Assembly: GCA_903772945.1 (NCBI GenBank)
Contig: CAICTM010000245.1
Span: 21,976 to 85,975 of the forward strand
DNA: 64,000 nucleotides
Direction of reading: 5' to 3'
Source: Seminavis robusta
Taxonomy: Eukaryota > Bacillariophyta > Bacillariophyceae > Naviculales > Naviculaceae
Shown: positions 40,488 through 49,450 of the stretch, one piece after another
How positions within the stretch are numbered: the first letter of the stretch is position 1
Layout: the number at the start of each line of letters is the position of its first letter
Position numbers and translations under genes: made by a program
Notes under the pieces: model-generated
Databases searched by the model: none
What the model saw: the letters and a program-made list of their open reading frames with translations, nothing else
Told to the model about the DNA's origin: nothing

Positions 40488-41222
40488 ATGAATTCCGTCA
40501 ATCAAGCTTGGAGGCTTCTATTCCTCTTCCTCGGCCTGGGAAGGGTGCTGGGTTTTGTTTCGCAGCCGAACCATCACTTCATGGGCATTAGCAAGCCAGT
40601 GCCGACCAGCTCTCTGCGCATGTCAAGCTCTGACTCCAGTGCCCCCGTTGTGGCCTCGGTTTTGGCAGCAGCCTTTCTTTTCTCCAATATAATCGCTGTG
40701 GCCCCGGCATTTGCTGATGATCCCATTGACAGCAGCAGTCAAGTGATTGCAGCCCGAAGTGGTGGTCGCATGGGAGGCAGATCCTCCATGGGTAGCAGAG
40801 GTAGATCCTCCATGGGTGCTTCAAGAGGTTCTTACAACTCCTACAGTCGTACAACAGTGGTCCGTCCCATGGTGACCTCCCCTGTCATTGTGGCCCCGCC
40901 AATGTACAGCCCCTTCAGTCCTTTTAGTCCTTTTGGTAAGTGACAATCTGCAGTTTTCTCTGCATCTCTCTACCCTGCTGTGTCTGCCCTCCATTGCATG
41001 CCGTCTAACAGAGAGAATTTTAAATAATTTTATTCAGGCTTTGGATTTGGTTTGGGCGGTGGAATTGGAGATAGCTACCGTGACTATCGACAAGATGGTG
41101 AGATTGCGCGTGAACGATCTGAACTTCAGGAAGCGAAAATCCGTCAGGCCGAGTTGGAGCAGAGAATTGCTCAGCTAGAAGGTGCTCCCAAGGCATTGCC
41201 ACAGCAACAACCAGCGCAGTAA
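40488..41222 (+). CDS. Plastid/thylakoid-targeted small protein A, tandem paralogue (210 aa)
   Basis: Exon 1 is 40488-40935 and exon 2 is 41038-41222 (intron 102 nt, GTAAGT...TTCAG). The start is ATG at 40488, which opens directly onto a signal peptide (RLLFLFLGLGRVLGF|VSQP, a Gly-Phe variant of the diatom ASAF motif). After a Ser/Pro transit-like stretch comes a second hydrophobic segment VVASVLAAAFLFSNIIAV ending APAFADDP, a thylakoid-lumen type cleavage site. The mature part is SGGRMGGRSSMGSRGRSS, then Tyr/Ser and Pro/Val-rich, FSPFGFGFGLGGGIG, and a charged helix REIARERSELQEAK-like coiled coil at the C-terminus. Function unknown. It is paralogous to the next gene, with the same intron position and phase. 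Confidence 0.85.
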
Positions 41223-41848
41223 ATTCTTTTCGGTTCTATCCAGCATTATGAAATACATACCTCCTTTGCAGCAATCTTGAACTGACTTGATGGAGCGGGT
41301 GCTCAGCTTAACACTTTTAATAATAAGCGCAAGTCAGATCCTATAATTGTCTTTCGTGGAGATACTCACATTTGCTTGTTTGCATAGAATGCCATTTTCA
41401 AGAGGCAATCATAAATTGCTTCTAGCGGTACCGTACTAGAGCAGCAGTTTGCGCCTTTCTGAACAATCCCCACAGAAATCGAAGAACTCGAGCGGTAGTT
41501 AGTGTCTGTCTGCATCATCGGAAAGCTCGCTGCATTACAAACAGCTACATCAGTTAGTTTTCCAGCTAGCTAGCTAGCTGGTGGCCATGGGTATACCACT
41601 GAATAAAGCTGCTCCGAGACTTGGCTTTCGAGAAGCAGTGTGTCAGCAATTCCAAGCCCCTTTGCCGGCTAATTGCCACCCGGCAATTTCGCCTGGAGTG
41701 ACGTGTTCAAAGTTTGAACCCCATTCGTCATGGTTGCTTTGAAGAGGCAATCAGCAACAAAGACATCCACAACGCCCTAATAGCCACAACTTTGTCTCCT
41801 TTGCTGTTTTGCACTGCTACTGTCGCCTCAGCTTCGAAACATTTCGAA
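41223..41848. promoter_or_regulatory. Spacer with probable promoter of paralogue B, 626 bp
   Basis: It contains a perfect 20-bp palindrome CCAGCTAGCTAGCTAGCTGG at about 41563-41582 and GGTACCGTAC at 41428. The frame of paralogue B extends upstream to 41714 with other Met codons, but only ATG 41849 opens directly onto a signal peptide. Confidence 0.45.
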
Positions 41849-42561
41849 ATGGTCCGTCTGGTTTCTTTCGCGTTGCTCGCCTCTGTCTTGATGCAGTCGG
41901 CATCGGCCTTTGTGGCTCCCTCCGTGCCCAAGGCCTCGTCGTCTTTGAAGATGAGCCAATCGGTGGACGACGAAAAGAGGTTTGCTGCCTCAGTTCTCAC
42001 GGCCGCTTACATCTTTGCCAATGCTGTGTCGGTGGCCCCAGCCTTTGCTGTCCCTCAAGACTTTGCTGGAAGCACCCATATTGTTGCTGCCAAGAGTGGT
42101 GGACGTATGGGAGGCCGTTCCTCCGTGGGAACTCGTTCGGCCGCGCCCTCTTCATCATACTCCAGGCCAAGTACTACTGTCGTACACAAGACTGTCATTC
42201 AATCTCCGACTGTAGTAGCTCCTCCTGTGATGGCTTCTCCCGTTTATATGGCTCCTCCGGTTTATGCACCACCCGTCTACTCTCCTGGCTTGGATGCTGG
42301 TGCTGTCGGTACGTTACGCTTGGCTTGATCGAAGATCTTGTGGATTTGACGATATACTCTGTGTTCTCACCTGTGTTTTGGCTATTTATGTTCTTAGGTT
42401 TGAGTGTTGGTCTTAGTGCCATCAATGGCATTAGCCGTGAAATGCGTGAGCAAAGCCAGGAACGTGAGATTGCTAGAGAAAGGGAGGAATTGGCACAGTC
42501 TCGCATGAGACAAGCGGAACTCGAAGGCAGACTTCGAGCTTTGGAAGCTACCCAGCGCTGA
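41849..42561 (+). CDS. Plastid/thylakoid-targeted small protein B, tandem paralogue (207 aa)
   Basis: Exon 1 is 41849-42308 and exon 2 is 42398-42561 (intron 89 nt, GTACGT...TTAG). The signal peptide MVRLVSFALLASVLMQSASA is followed by FVAP, a textbook diatom ASAF-VAP plastid signal. A transit-like stretch and a second hydrophobic segment FAASVLTAAYIFANAVSV ending APAFAVPQ follow, again like a lumenal thylakoid signal. The mature part carries SGGRMGGRSS, as in paralogue A, a Tyr/Pro/Val-rich stretch (MASPVYMAPPVYAPPVYS), and a C-terminal charged helix (REREELAQSRMRQAELEGRL). Intron phase (1) and position after the Pro/Val region match paralogue A. The function is unknown. Confidence 0.87.
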
Positions 42562-43273
42562 GTACTGGAGCTCCAAAATAGTGTACAGAACCGCAGTCTA
42601 TTTGCTGCTAGCTAGTCACAGGCTGTTCCCAAGCAAGCTGACTACTAAAACCACAATAAATCCCTTGTACAACGCAATAGCTTCAGTGTTAGTTGTGCTT
42701 GGGTCTTTAGCCATCCCGTAGTAGGATATGAACGAATTCTACTAGGCTCGTGAACTAGGTTCAACAGCTGTGGGAGTGCTACAAGCTTGCATGCCACATG
42801 TACCGTACCGTACGTAGGATACACATCGTGGTGTCGGTTGATACCAGTACCATGGTCTGGAGAGCTTCGGGTTGGCGGAATACCGTCTACATAGCTAGAT
42901 CACCCCCCTGGTAAACGAAGGCATGTGCAGTCCAAGGAGAGACGGTTCTGTACTAGTATGGGTTTTGCTCCGAGTTGGTCGGCATCGTTTTGTGTTTGAT
43001 GGCATAAGTCCCAGGAAACCGATACAGCGACTATGGGCTTGCTACATCTCCAACAATAGCATTGTAATAATAAGTAGAAACTCTGCCTGCTCTGCAAAAA
43101 GCAACAGAGCTGAACGGTTCAAACTAACATAACTAATAGGGAGTCGGGTATTTTTATTTCCTTTTTTTTGTGTAGTAGTCACATCCAAGGACAATCAGGA
43201 AACTACAGAAAGGCACAGGTATCGGCATATCGGAATCAAGGTCAGGCAATCATCAATCGTTTTGTTTTCTCAT
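42562..43273. other. Convergent spacer, 712 bp
   Basis: This lies between paralogue B and the beta-tubulin 3' end. It includes CATGTACCGTACCGTACG (about 42798) and TGCTAGCTAGTC. No gene is seen. Confidence 0.55.
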
Positions 43274-44947
43274 TTACTCGTCCTCGCCAAAGCCTTCATT
43301 TTCTCCAAACTCTCCACTAATTTCCTCCTCATCCGCTGTTGCATCCTGGTACTGCTGGTACTCGGACACCAAATCATTCAAGTTCGACTCAGCTTCGGTG
43401 AATTCCATTTCATCCATACCTTCTCCGGTGTACCAATGAAGGAAAGCCTTACGACGGAACATGACTGTGAACATATCCGCCACACGCTTCCATGCCTCCT
43501 GGATCGCCGTGGAGTTACCGATAAAGACACTGGACATTTTCAGTCCTTGTGGGGGAATGTCGCAAATCGATGCTTTGAGGTTGTTGGGGATCCACTCGAC
43601 AAAGTACGATGAGTTCTTGTTGATCATCTGAAGCATCTGATCATCAACCTCCTTACTGGACATGCTTCCACGGAACATCATGGCACAGGTGAGGTAGCGA
43701 CCGTGACGAGGATCGGCAGCACACATCATGTTCTTGGCATCAAAAGCCTGTGTGGTGAGTTCGGGGACGGTGAGGACACGGAATCCCTGGGAGCTGCGGG
43801 CCGTCAGAGGAGCAAATCCGACCAAGAAAAAGTGCAGACGAGGGAATGGGACCATATTGACGGCCAACTTTCGCAAATCACAATTCAACTGTCCCGGGAA
43901 ACGCAAGGAGCAGGTGGTTCCAGTAATGGCATTGGCAATCAGATGATTCAAATCTCCGTAGCTCGGGTTGGTGAGTTTCAGGGTTCGGAAGCAAATGTCA
44001 TAAAGAGCCTCATTGTCAAGTGCAAAGCATTGATCGGCATTTTCCACAAGTTGATGGATAGAAAGGGTGGCATTGTAGGGTTCGACCACGGTATCGGAGA
44101 CTTTGGGAGAGGGTACCACACTGTAGGTACTCATGATACGATCGGGGTATTCCTCACGAATTTTCGAGACAAGAAGGGTTCCCATACCTGATCCGGTTCC
44201 TCCTCCCATCGAATGAGTGATTTGAAATCCTTGCAAAACGTCACAGGATTCAGATTCCTTGCGGACCACTTCCATAATGGCATCAACGAGCTCGGCTCCT
44301 TCGGTGTAGTGACCTTTGGCCCAATTGTTTCCAGCTCCAGATTGACCAAAGACAAAGTTATCGGGACGGAACAATCCACCGTAAGCTCCAGCTCGAATGG
44401 CATCCATGGTACCAGGTTCCAAATCGGTCAACACGGCACGAGGCACGTAGCGACCTTCCTGTCCTTCATTGAAGTAGACATCAATGCGCTGGGTCTGCAA
44501 TGGATTGTCTCCCTCGTATTCTCCAGTGGGGGAAATGCCATGCTCTGCTGACATGACCTATTGTCGCAATAGTCGGTCATCGTTCCCAGCCAGAAAACGA
44601 ACAATAAAACAAGTGTGTTAGGCAGCCAATCAGAGCGTCCACGGTGATCCATCGGACGATACGAGAGAGATGCCAATAAAAAAATTCCAACGCCACACAA
44701 ACTAAGGGAGAAAAGAAATCTAAGGGCATCCTCCTCCTCATGGGAGAGGATGTTCTAGGTCACAGCTTGTTGCTTGGCGGTGATGTCCTTGGCGGTGACG
44801 TCCATGGTCCATAACCAGAAGCCGCCAAAGGCGAAAGATACACAAGATACCGCCCTCTTCACCACGACCGTTTCCGCTTACCTCCCAGAACTTGGCACCA
44901 ATTTGGTTACCGCATTGTCCGGCCTGAATGTGAACGATTTCTCTCAT
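43274..44947 (-). CDS. TUBB: Beta-tubulin (449 aa)
   Basis: Exon 1 is 44947-44882, encoding just the first 22 residues ([20 protein letters not shown] and WE). Exon 2 is 44557-43274. The intron of 324 nt (GTAAGC...ATAG) is the longest I found here. The tubulin signature GGGTGSG is present ([18 protein letters not shown]). The start MREI is the tetrapeptide used in co-translational tubulin mRNA autoregulation in animals. The C-terminal tail is acidic ([19 protein letters not shown]), the site of polyglutamylation and glycylation in flagellate tubulins. Val-Met follows WE where most have Val-Ile. Confidence 0.97.
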
Positions 44948-45502
44948 GGTTTCGATAGATGATAGTAAAACAACAACAAATGATCAATGCCAACCAATAC
45001 TACAACAGAGTTCTAGTTGGACTACTGGTGCATTGAAGGCATGCAATGTCTGGCTACACCAAAGATGCCGACGAGAGAAGGCTCCCGATCTTCCGATGGG
45101 CGGTTGACACAGTCACTGTGTGTCGCCTGTCAGACCACCTGCATGCACGCGCAATTCCCAGAAAAAAATACTACAATGCTGTATTAGCATTAGAGTTAAC
45201 TGATACCGGCTAATAGCGCGCGTGGGGTTAGACAATGGCACCGCGGACGATGGCACCGACCGACGGATTTCGAAGGGAGGATGTTTGAGGACCGTTTCCA
45301 TCTTTGACAGAGCTGCAACGATGTAGTTTGCTATAGTGCTATAGTTTCAGGATCGTTTCCAGCAATCCATTCCCTGAATCCTCTTGAAAGAGTCGACGTC
45401 TTGTTCTCACAAAAACAAACTTGCTTGGACCACAAAAGCCAACCTGCTTGAAACAAAACACACAAATCTTCCATTCCGACCAACATCCACCAACTTATCA
45501 TC
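44948..45502. promoter_or_regulatory. Divergent promoter region, 555 bp (beta-tubulin / 92-aa protein)
   Basis: This is the gap between the ATGs. It includes a GGCACCG(C/A) repeat (ATGGCACCGCGGACG then ATGGCACCGACCGACGG, about 45235-45262). No TATA box was seen. Confidence 0.4.
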
Positions 45503-45781
45503 ATGACATCTATCTACCATGGAACCAACACTGCCAATGGTGCAAACAGCAACATGAAACCTTCCTTTTCTTCTTCTGGTGGACAAGTTCAGCAACGCAA
45601 GGACAAGTTGGAAGAAGTTTGTGCTGCACAGCGTGGTCTCAAGATTGTCAAAAAGTCCAAGTGGCAGGTCGGTGGTTCTGGCTATGGCTCTGGATTGTAC
45701 AAGAAGAAGACAGTTGTCCGCTTTGAAGATGTCGATGGCAATAAGGTCCCCGTTGCCAAGAACTTTGCCAAGAATGAATAG
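45503..45781 (+). CDS. Small basic protein of unknown function (92 aa)
   Basis: A single exon, ATG at 45503 after CATC. The N-terminus is Ser/Asn-rich and the C-terminal two thirds is compact: LEEVCAAQRGLKIVKKSKWQ, then a Gly/Ser/Tyr turn GGSGYGSGLY and a basic strand pair KKKTVVRFEDVDGNKVPVAK. Its codon use and divergent position from beta-tubulin suggest a highly expressed gene. There is no recognised family. It may be cytoskeletal or ribosome-related, but nothing shows this. Confidence 0.7.
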   Translation: MTSIYHGTNTANGANSNMKPSFSSSGGQVQQRKDKLEEVCAAQRGLKIVKKSKWQVGGSGYGSGLYKKKTVVRFEDVDGNKVPVAKNFAKNE

Positions 45782-46329
45782 ATATGTATGTGGCGATGGG
45801 GTGCAGAGTTGATTTATTTGTTCAGGTTGTTCACAGCTCAGGAGTTGTATCATAGAGCCTTCTAAATTGAAATAGGATTGATTGACTATACCTTGGTTTC
45901 ATCAACTGCATTTATCTCCCACACCCATCAGTACTATCTTTTTCCAACCACGTTCTGAATCAGCATTCAAGGGTCCATCCAGTGATGAGGGGTTGTGTTG
46001 ATGGTGGCTGTCAAACGTCGAGCTAATCTGCGAATACAAGGCGCTTGCATACGACTGTATCACGTAGCTTTTAAAAGTTGATTGCGACAGTGTTCTTGGA
46101 GGGAGACAGGCAAAAAAATCTTCTCTCGTAACTAGACTATATCTTTGCTGGCTAGCTACGGTAGCTAGGTCACCACACCCTTATCCCAACTATCGTACAT
46201 CGTAGCATTATTATTGTGATATCTTGGATCTTGGTGGCCATCAATTTATTTTAAAAAACTTCCACTCCGCGATCGATGGATCATCCGAGGAAAAGTATTA
46301 GATCTAGTAAATGATTCCAAACAATTTTC
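45782..46329. other. Intergenic spacer, 548 bp
   Basis: It holds a decayed copy of part of the 1844-residue gene (about 45952-46106, separate entry) and TGGCTAGCTACGGTAGCTAGG near 46150. It should also carry the promoter of the next gene. Confidence 0.5.
45952..46106 (-). pseudogene. Decayed fragment copied from the giant membrane-protein gene
   Basis: This matches 54287-54432 in the same orientation: shared CAGCATTCAAGGGTCCATC, then GATG/GGGTTG[TC]GTTGATG, CTGTC[AG]AACG[TC]CGAGCT, TTTGCGA versus TCTGCGA, and GCGAC..TGT[TG]CTTGGAGG. The source codes, on the minus strand, for the region HIVAINFTYLMLQEDYNR to SPLDGPLNAV. The copy has indels that break the frame. It is a lone fragment of about 150 bp with no mobile-element flanks. 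Confidence 0.65.
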
Positions 46330-47043
46330 ATGGCCACAATGACGACACCAAACGACACCAATGAAGAGTCTTCTCCTCCTCGCTCTGTGTATCGAGGAGT
46401 GCTATCTTTGTTCAAAAAGGAACAAGAGTATAAACTGCATCCTTTTGATTTGGAGTTGCTGACTACCACGAAACTGCTGCTGAGAAAAGGATCACGACGA
46501 CAAGCGAAGAATAAGGACATCGAGGCATCTTCTGCTGAAGCTAAGAGTGCCGAGACTGCTGCACTGGAAGATCAGATTGCAAAGACGGAAATCACGCTGC
46601 TATTCTTCTTTCATGCCACCCAACCACACTCTCTAAAGTTGCGACGAACTGTAGCAAATTTCTGTAATGATCACTCGGACACAGTTCACTGCTTGGCGCT
46701 CTTCGGTGGCGACTCAGAGGCTCAAACTGAAACAGAAAAAGCAGATATGGATGTTTTCTTGCAAGGAACAGGTTTCACGTACTTTAGTGACACCAACAAC
46801 AATGCCAATACGGTTCTCAGGTTCCTCGATGTTACCCAAATACCGTCTCTGGTTGTCATTCCACACGCCACTGGCCACCCAATTATGGGCCAAGAAGCTG
46901 CTCTGGAATGGAATGCGGTGGAGCCTTCGTCTGCAGAAGATTTGTTGCAACGATGGAAGGGAGGAGGTTCTGGAATGAGTCTTTCCCAATCGATTCTTTC
47001 GGGAGCCCTTGGGGGTTCATCTTCGGCTTGCTCCATCATGTGA
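46330..47043 (+). CDS. Thioredoxin-fold protein without CxxC, C-terminal CaaX box (237 aa)
   Basis: A single exon. After a Ser/Lys-rich N-terminal region (residues 1-90) comes a thioredoxin-like core: ITLLFFFHATQPHSLKLRRT, then VHCLALFGGDSE, FTYFSDT, and LDVTQIPSLVVIPH with the usual cis-Pro (IP). This is nucleoredoxin/tryparedoxin-like, but the active-site WCxxC is replaced by ATQPHS, so it is not a standard oxidoreductase. The last four residues CSIM form a farnesylation-type CaaX motif, with Ser-rich flank, so membrane attachment is likely (inference). Confidence 0.75.
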   Translation: MATMTTPNDTNEESSPPRSVYRGVLSLFKKEQEYKLHPFDLELLTTTKLLLRKGSRRQAKNKDIEASSAEAKSAETAALEDQIAKTEITLLFFFHATQPHSLKLRRTVANFCNDHSDTVHCLALFGGDSEAQTETEKADMDVFLQGTGFTYFSDTNNNANTVLRFLDVTQIPSLVVIPHATGHPIMGQEAALEWNAVEPSSAEDLLQRWKGGGSGMSLSQSILSGALGGSSSACSIM

Positions 47044-47463
47044 ATTGGATGGATTGCTCTTTTGGGTATACTCTAGCTAGCGACAATAAACTTGCTTGTT
47101 GCTACATATCATTCGTGAGGCGAAGCACTCTCGCGTTCTTTCGGGTTCCAATGGTAGATCAGTTGTTCGGTTGGTACCAGGTAGCTGCCAGAAATGCAAT
47201 TAGCCGTGGCTTGCCTGACAACGACGACAACCCGGATTCGATTCGATGCACTCCAGGAAAGATACAAAATCGTAGATCTGTCTCGGCCAGCAGGATATTC
47301 CAGGACTGCCCCGCAATATCCCGACGTTTGTTGAGGTGTGCTCTTCCGTCAACACGCAAGTGTTCATGAGGCAAAAAAAAAACGTTCCAGCAACTAACCG
47401 AACTCCTCATTCGCCCGATGCCTGATTGAACTATAAAGTAAACCATGGAGTTGAAACTTTGGT
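47044..47463. other. Convergent spacer, 420 bp
   Basis: This lies between two 3' ends. CTCTAGCTAGCGAC lies near 47072. No gene is seen. Confidence 0.55.
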
Positions 47464-48471
47464 TCAATTTGCCTTCACAAAAAGGATGAGCGTGACAAAA
47501 GCTGCCAAGAATACCACTGAACACAGCCACCGACAAAGACGCCTCGTCGTGCGACTGCCACAGAACCGTATTCGTTTGGCAGTATCACTGTTACTACTAG
47601 ACGCCACCACGACCCCATTCCCTTGAAATTTTCGGGCACTGATTGTCACGTATTTTGGAGAAGACTTGATAATATCAGCAGCGGCAGTGGGATCCAGGTC
47701 CCGACAGGGAATCCCATTGATGGACAGTACCTGATCACCAACGGCCAGCAAGGAGTTTGCAAACAAGCCGTCGAAAAAGACACTGCAGACGTATATTTTG
47801 GAAGGGTTATCCGAGGAGGAGAATCCAATACCCGCCCGGGCATTCGGATATGGCTTTGTGATCATGGATTCCACTTTGCAAGAATCTCCCTTTTTGGTAT
47901 TATTATTCTGTGCCACAATGGTGACAAAACCAGAGGATTCTCGCAGCATTTTGGCAGCATATTTGTGATCCATCTGTGCACCACAACTCTTATTGTTGAT
48001 ACTGATGACCTTGTCTCCTACTTGAAAAGGAGCTCCAGATTTGAAGACCAAACCCGTTTTCTTGATTTGTGAAATGTAGAATCCATTCTCCTCTGGCAAC
48101 GACCGAAAGGACAAGCCGAGTTCTGTGTCAATCGATGCTATGATGATTGTAGCGCTGATAAATCCCGCTCGTTTCTCATCTTCACTCTCCGCAGGCATTC
48201 TCCCATCCATGGAGATGACAGCAGTAGTGTCCACGGTAACAGCGGTAGCATGACCTTCCTCATCTTCGTTATCTACATGTACTGAATCAGCATCTGACAC
48301 CACATCGCAGGCTTCGGCACACGATGAAAGATCGATCGTTGGAATTGGATCACTATTGCCTGATTCTATATCGTCATCATCGCATTCGATTGCTTCCACT
48401 GTTGCGGATGGTGGGAAAACACTGGATTCAGAAGAAGCAATCGAATCTGTCTGACTCCCTCCTTGTGGCAT
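47464..48471 (-). CDS. Tail-anchored protein with two PDZ domains (335 aa)
   Basis: A single exon, ATG at 48471. Acidic, Ser-rich residues 1-110 are followed by PDZ 1 at about 118-200 (GLSFRSLPEENGFYISQI; GAPFQVGDKVISINNKSC; AKMLRESSGFVTIVAQ) and PDZ 2 at about 213-283 (AGIGFSSSDNPSKIYVC; GLFANSLLAVGDQVLSING; AADIIKSSPKYVTISARK). The canonical GLGF carboxylate loop reads GLSF and GIGF. A C-terminal membrane helix LCSVVFLAAFVTLILFV with six residues after it makes this a tail-anchored protein with PDZ domains facing the cytosol. It is a likely scaffold at an organelle or ER membrane. Confidence 0.85.
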   Translation of the reverse strand: MPQGGSQTDSIASSESSVFPPSATVEAIECDDDDIESGNSDPIPTIDLSSCAEACDVVSDADSVHVDNEDEEGHATAVTVDTTAVISMDGRMPAESEDEKRAGFISATIIIASIDTELGLSFRSLPEENGFYISQIKKTGLVFKSGAPFQVGDKVISINNKSCGAQMDHKYAAKMLRESSGFVTIVAQNNNTKKGDSCKVESMITKPYPNARAGIGFSSSDNPSKIYVCSVFFDGLFANSLLAVGDQVLSINGIPCRDLDPTAAADIIKSSPKYVTISARKFQGNGVVVASSSNSDTAKRIRFCGSRTTRRLCRWLCSVVFLAAFVTLILFVKAN

Positions 48472-49450
48472 CCTCGATACTGATACTACTGTAGCTTGGG
48501 GGAGGCAACTGTAATATCAGGTCTGGTAACACGTTTTTCCAACTGAGACGAAGGACAAAAATTCGAATGGAATCCGGAGAGAAATAATGATGTCAAAAGG
48601 GATTGTGGCAAAAATATTTTAACTTCAAAAGTACATGTACATGTAAGTTAGTTCAAAGCCGCAAAAATAATCAATCACCAGAAATCCATTGTCTGCGGGT
48701 ACTAGTATGCCATACTAGTAGCTAGTCTAGACTAGTTTAGCTAGCTAGCTAGTACATGTAGACTACCTCTACCGGTACCGTACTTGGTACTGTACCGTAC
48801 TAGTACTAGTACACTCTCATCATCAACTCCTGGTGTCCTGGTAGCAAAAACAAAGGGATTGGATATGTACATGTACATGTACCTCAAGCTACGGGGTACG
48901 TAGCTGAAATACTAGTAGTATACAAATGCCACGGCTTGCCACAGGGGCTACTTGTCGGGATGGGGTTATCGACTTGGGTAGAGTGAAGAAAACCTAAGCT
49001 ATGTTCAAGCTTCTCAAAGGGAACAAGAGCATGGAACTCGGGGCAAGGCTCAGAAAGACCTGAAGGTATACTGGGATTCAGTGTTTTTGGTAATAGGAAA
49101 TGGAACAGTGGCCATGCTTGGTACCGGTAGGAGAGGTGGCACTGCGACCTCATCTTGGAGACGTAGGCCAATGCATGGAATGCATGGAGAGTAACCCAGA
49201 CGAGGCAGCGGAAAGCCAACCTTGGGATTGAGTTTTGCTGGCCCTGGTTTTGCTTTTGCGAGCCGTTGCACTAGGGTTGTGGGACCAAACATGCCATTGT
49301 GGCAACAGATGAATGAATTCAAGACGGGGCCCACTGGAAGCCTTGATTCTTGGAGGTCTTCCACTTTTCTTGATAAAAACGTCCTTTGAGCGTCCGGAGA
49401 TACCTTTGCAATCATCATGTTGTATACCCCGACATTGGAAATCTCATTGC
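48472..49450. promoter_or_regulatory. Spacer with palindromic repeat cluster, 979 bp
   Basis: This lies between the PDZ gene start and the 3' end of the giant gene. Positions 48630-48905 are packed with alternating palindromic words: ACATGTACATGTA, CTAGTCTAGACTAG, CTAGCTAGCTAG, CTACCGGTACCGTAC, GTACTAGTACTAGTAC and TGTACATGTACATG. Beyond that an open minus frame (49460-49050, 136 codons) overlaps the giant gene's end and lacks family resemblance. The PDZ promoter should lie in the first few hundred bases. Confidence 0.5.
48630..48905. repeat. Cluster of short palindromic repeats (CTAG, TACATGTA, CCGGTACC, ACTAGT)
   Basis: At least eight self-complementary 6-14-mers occur in 276 bp, several overlapping. 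Similar words occur singly in most spacers of this window. There is no coding potential. Confidence 0.65.

Noticed and set aside
45407-45853. 148-codon minus frame opposite the 92-aa gene
   Set aside because: It is the mirror of a Lys/Ser-rich coding sequence on the plus strand; the plus frame has better codon use and start context.
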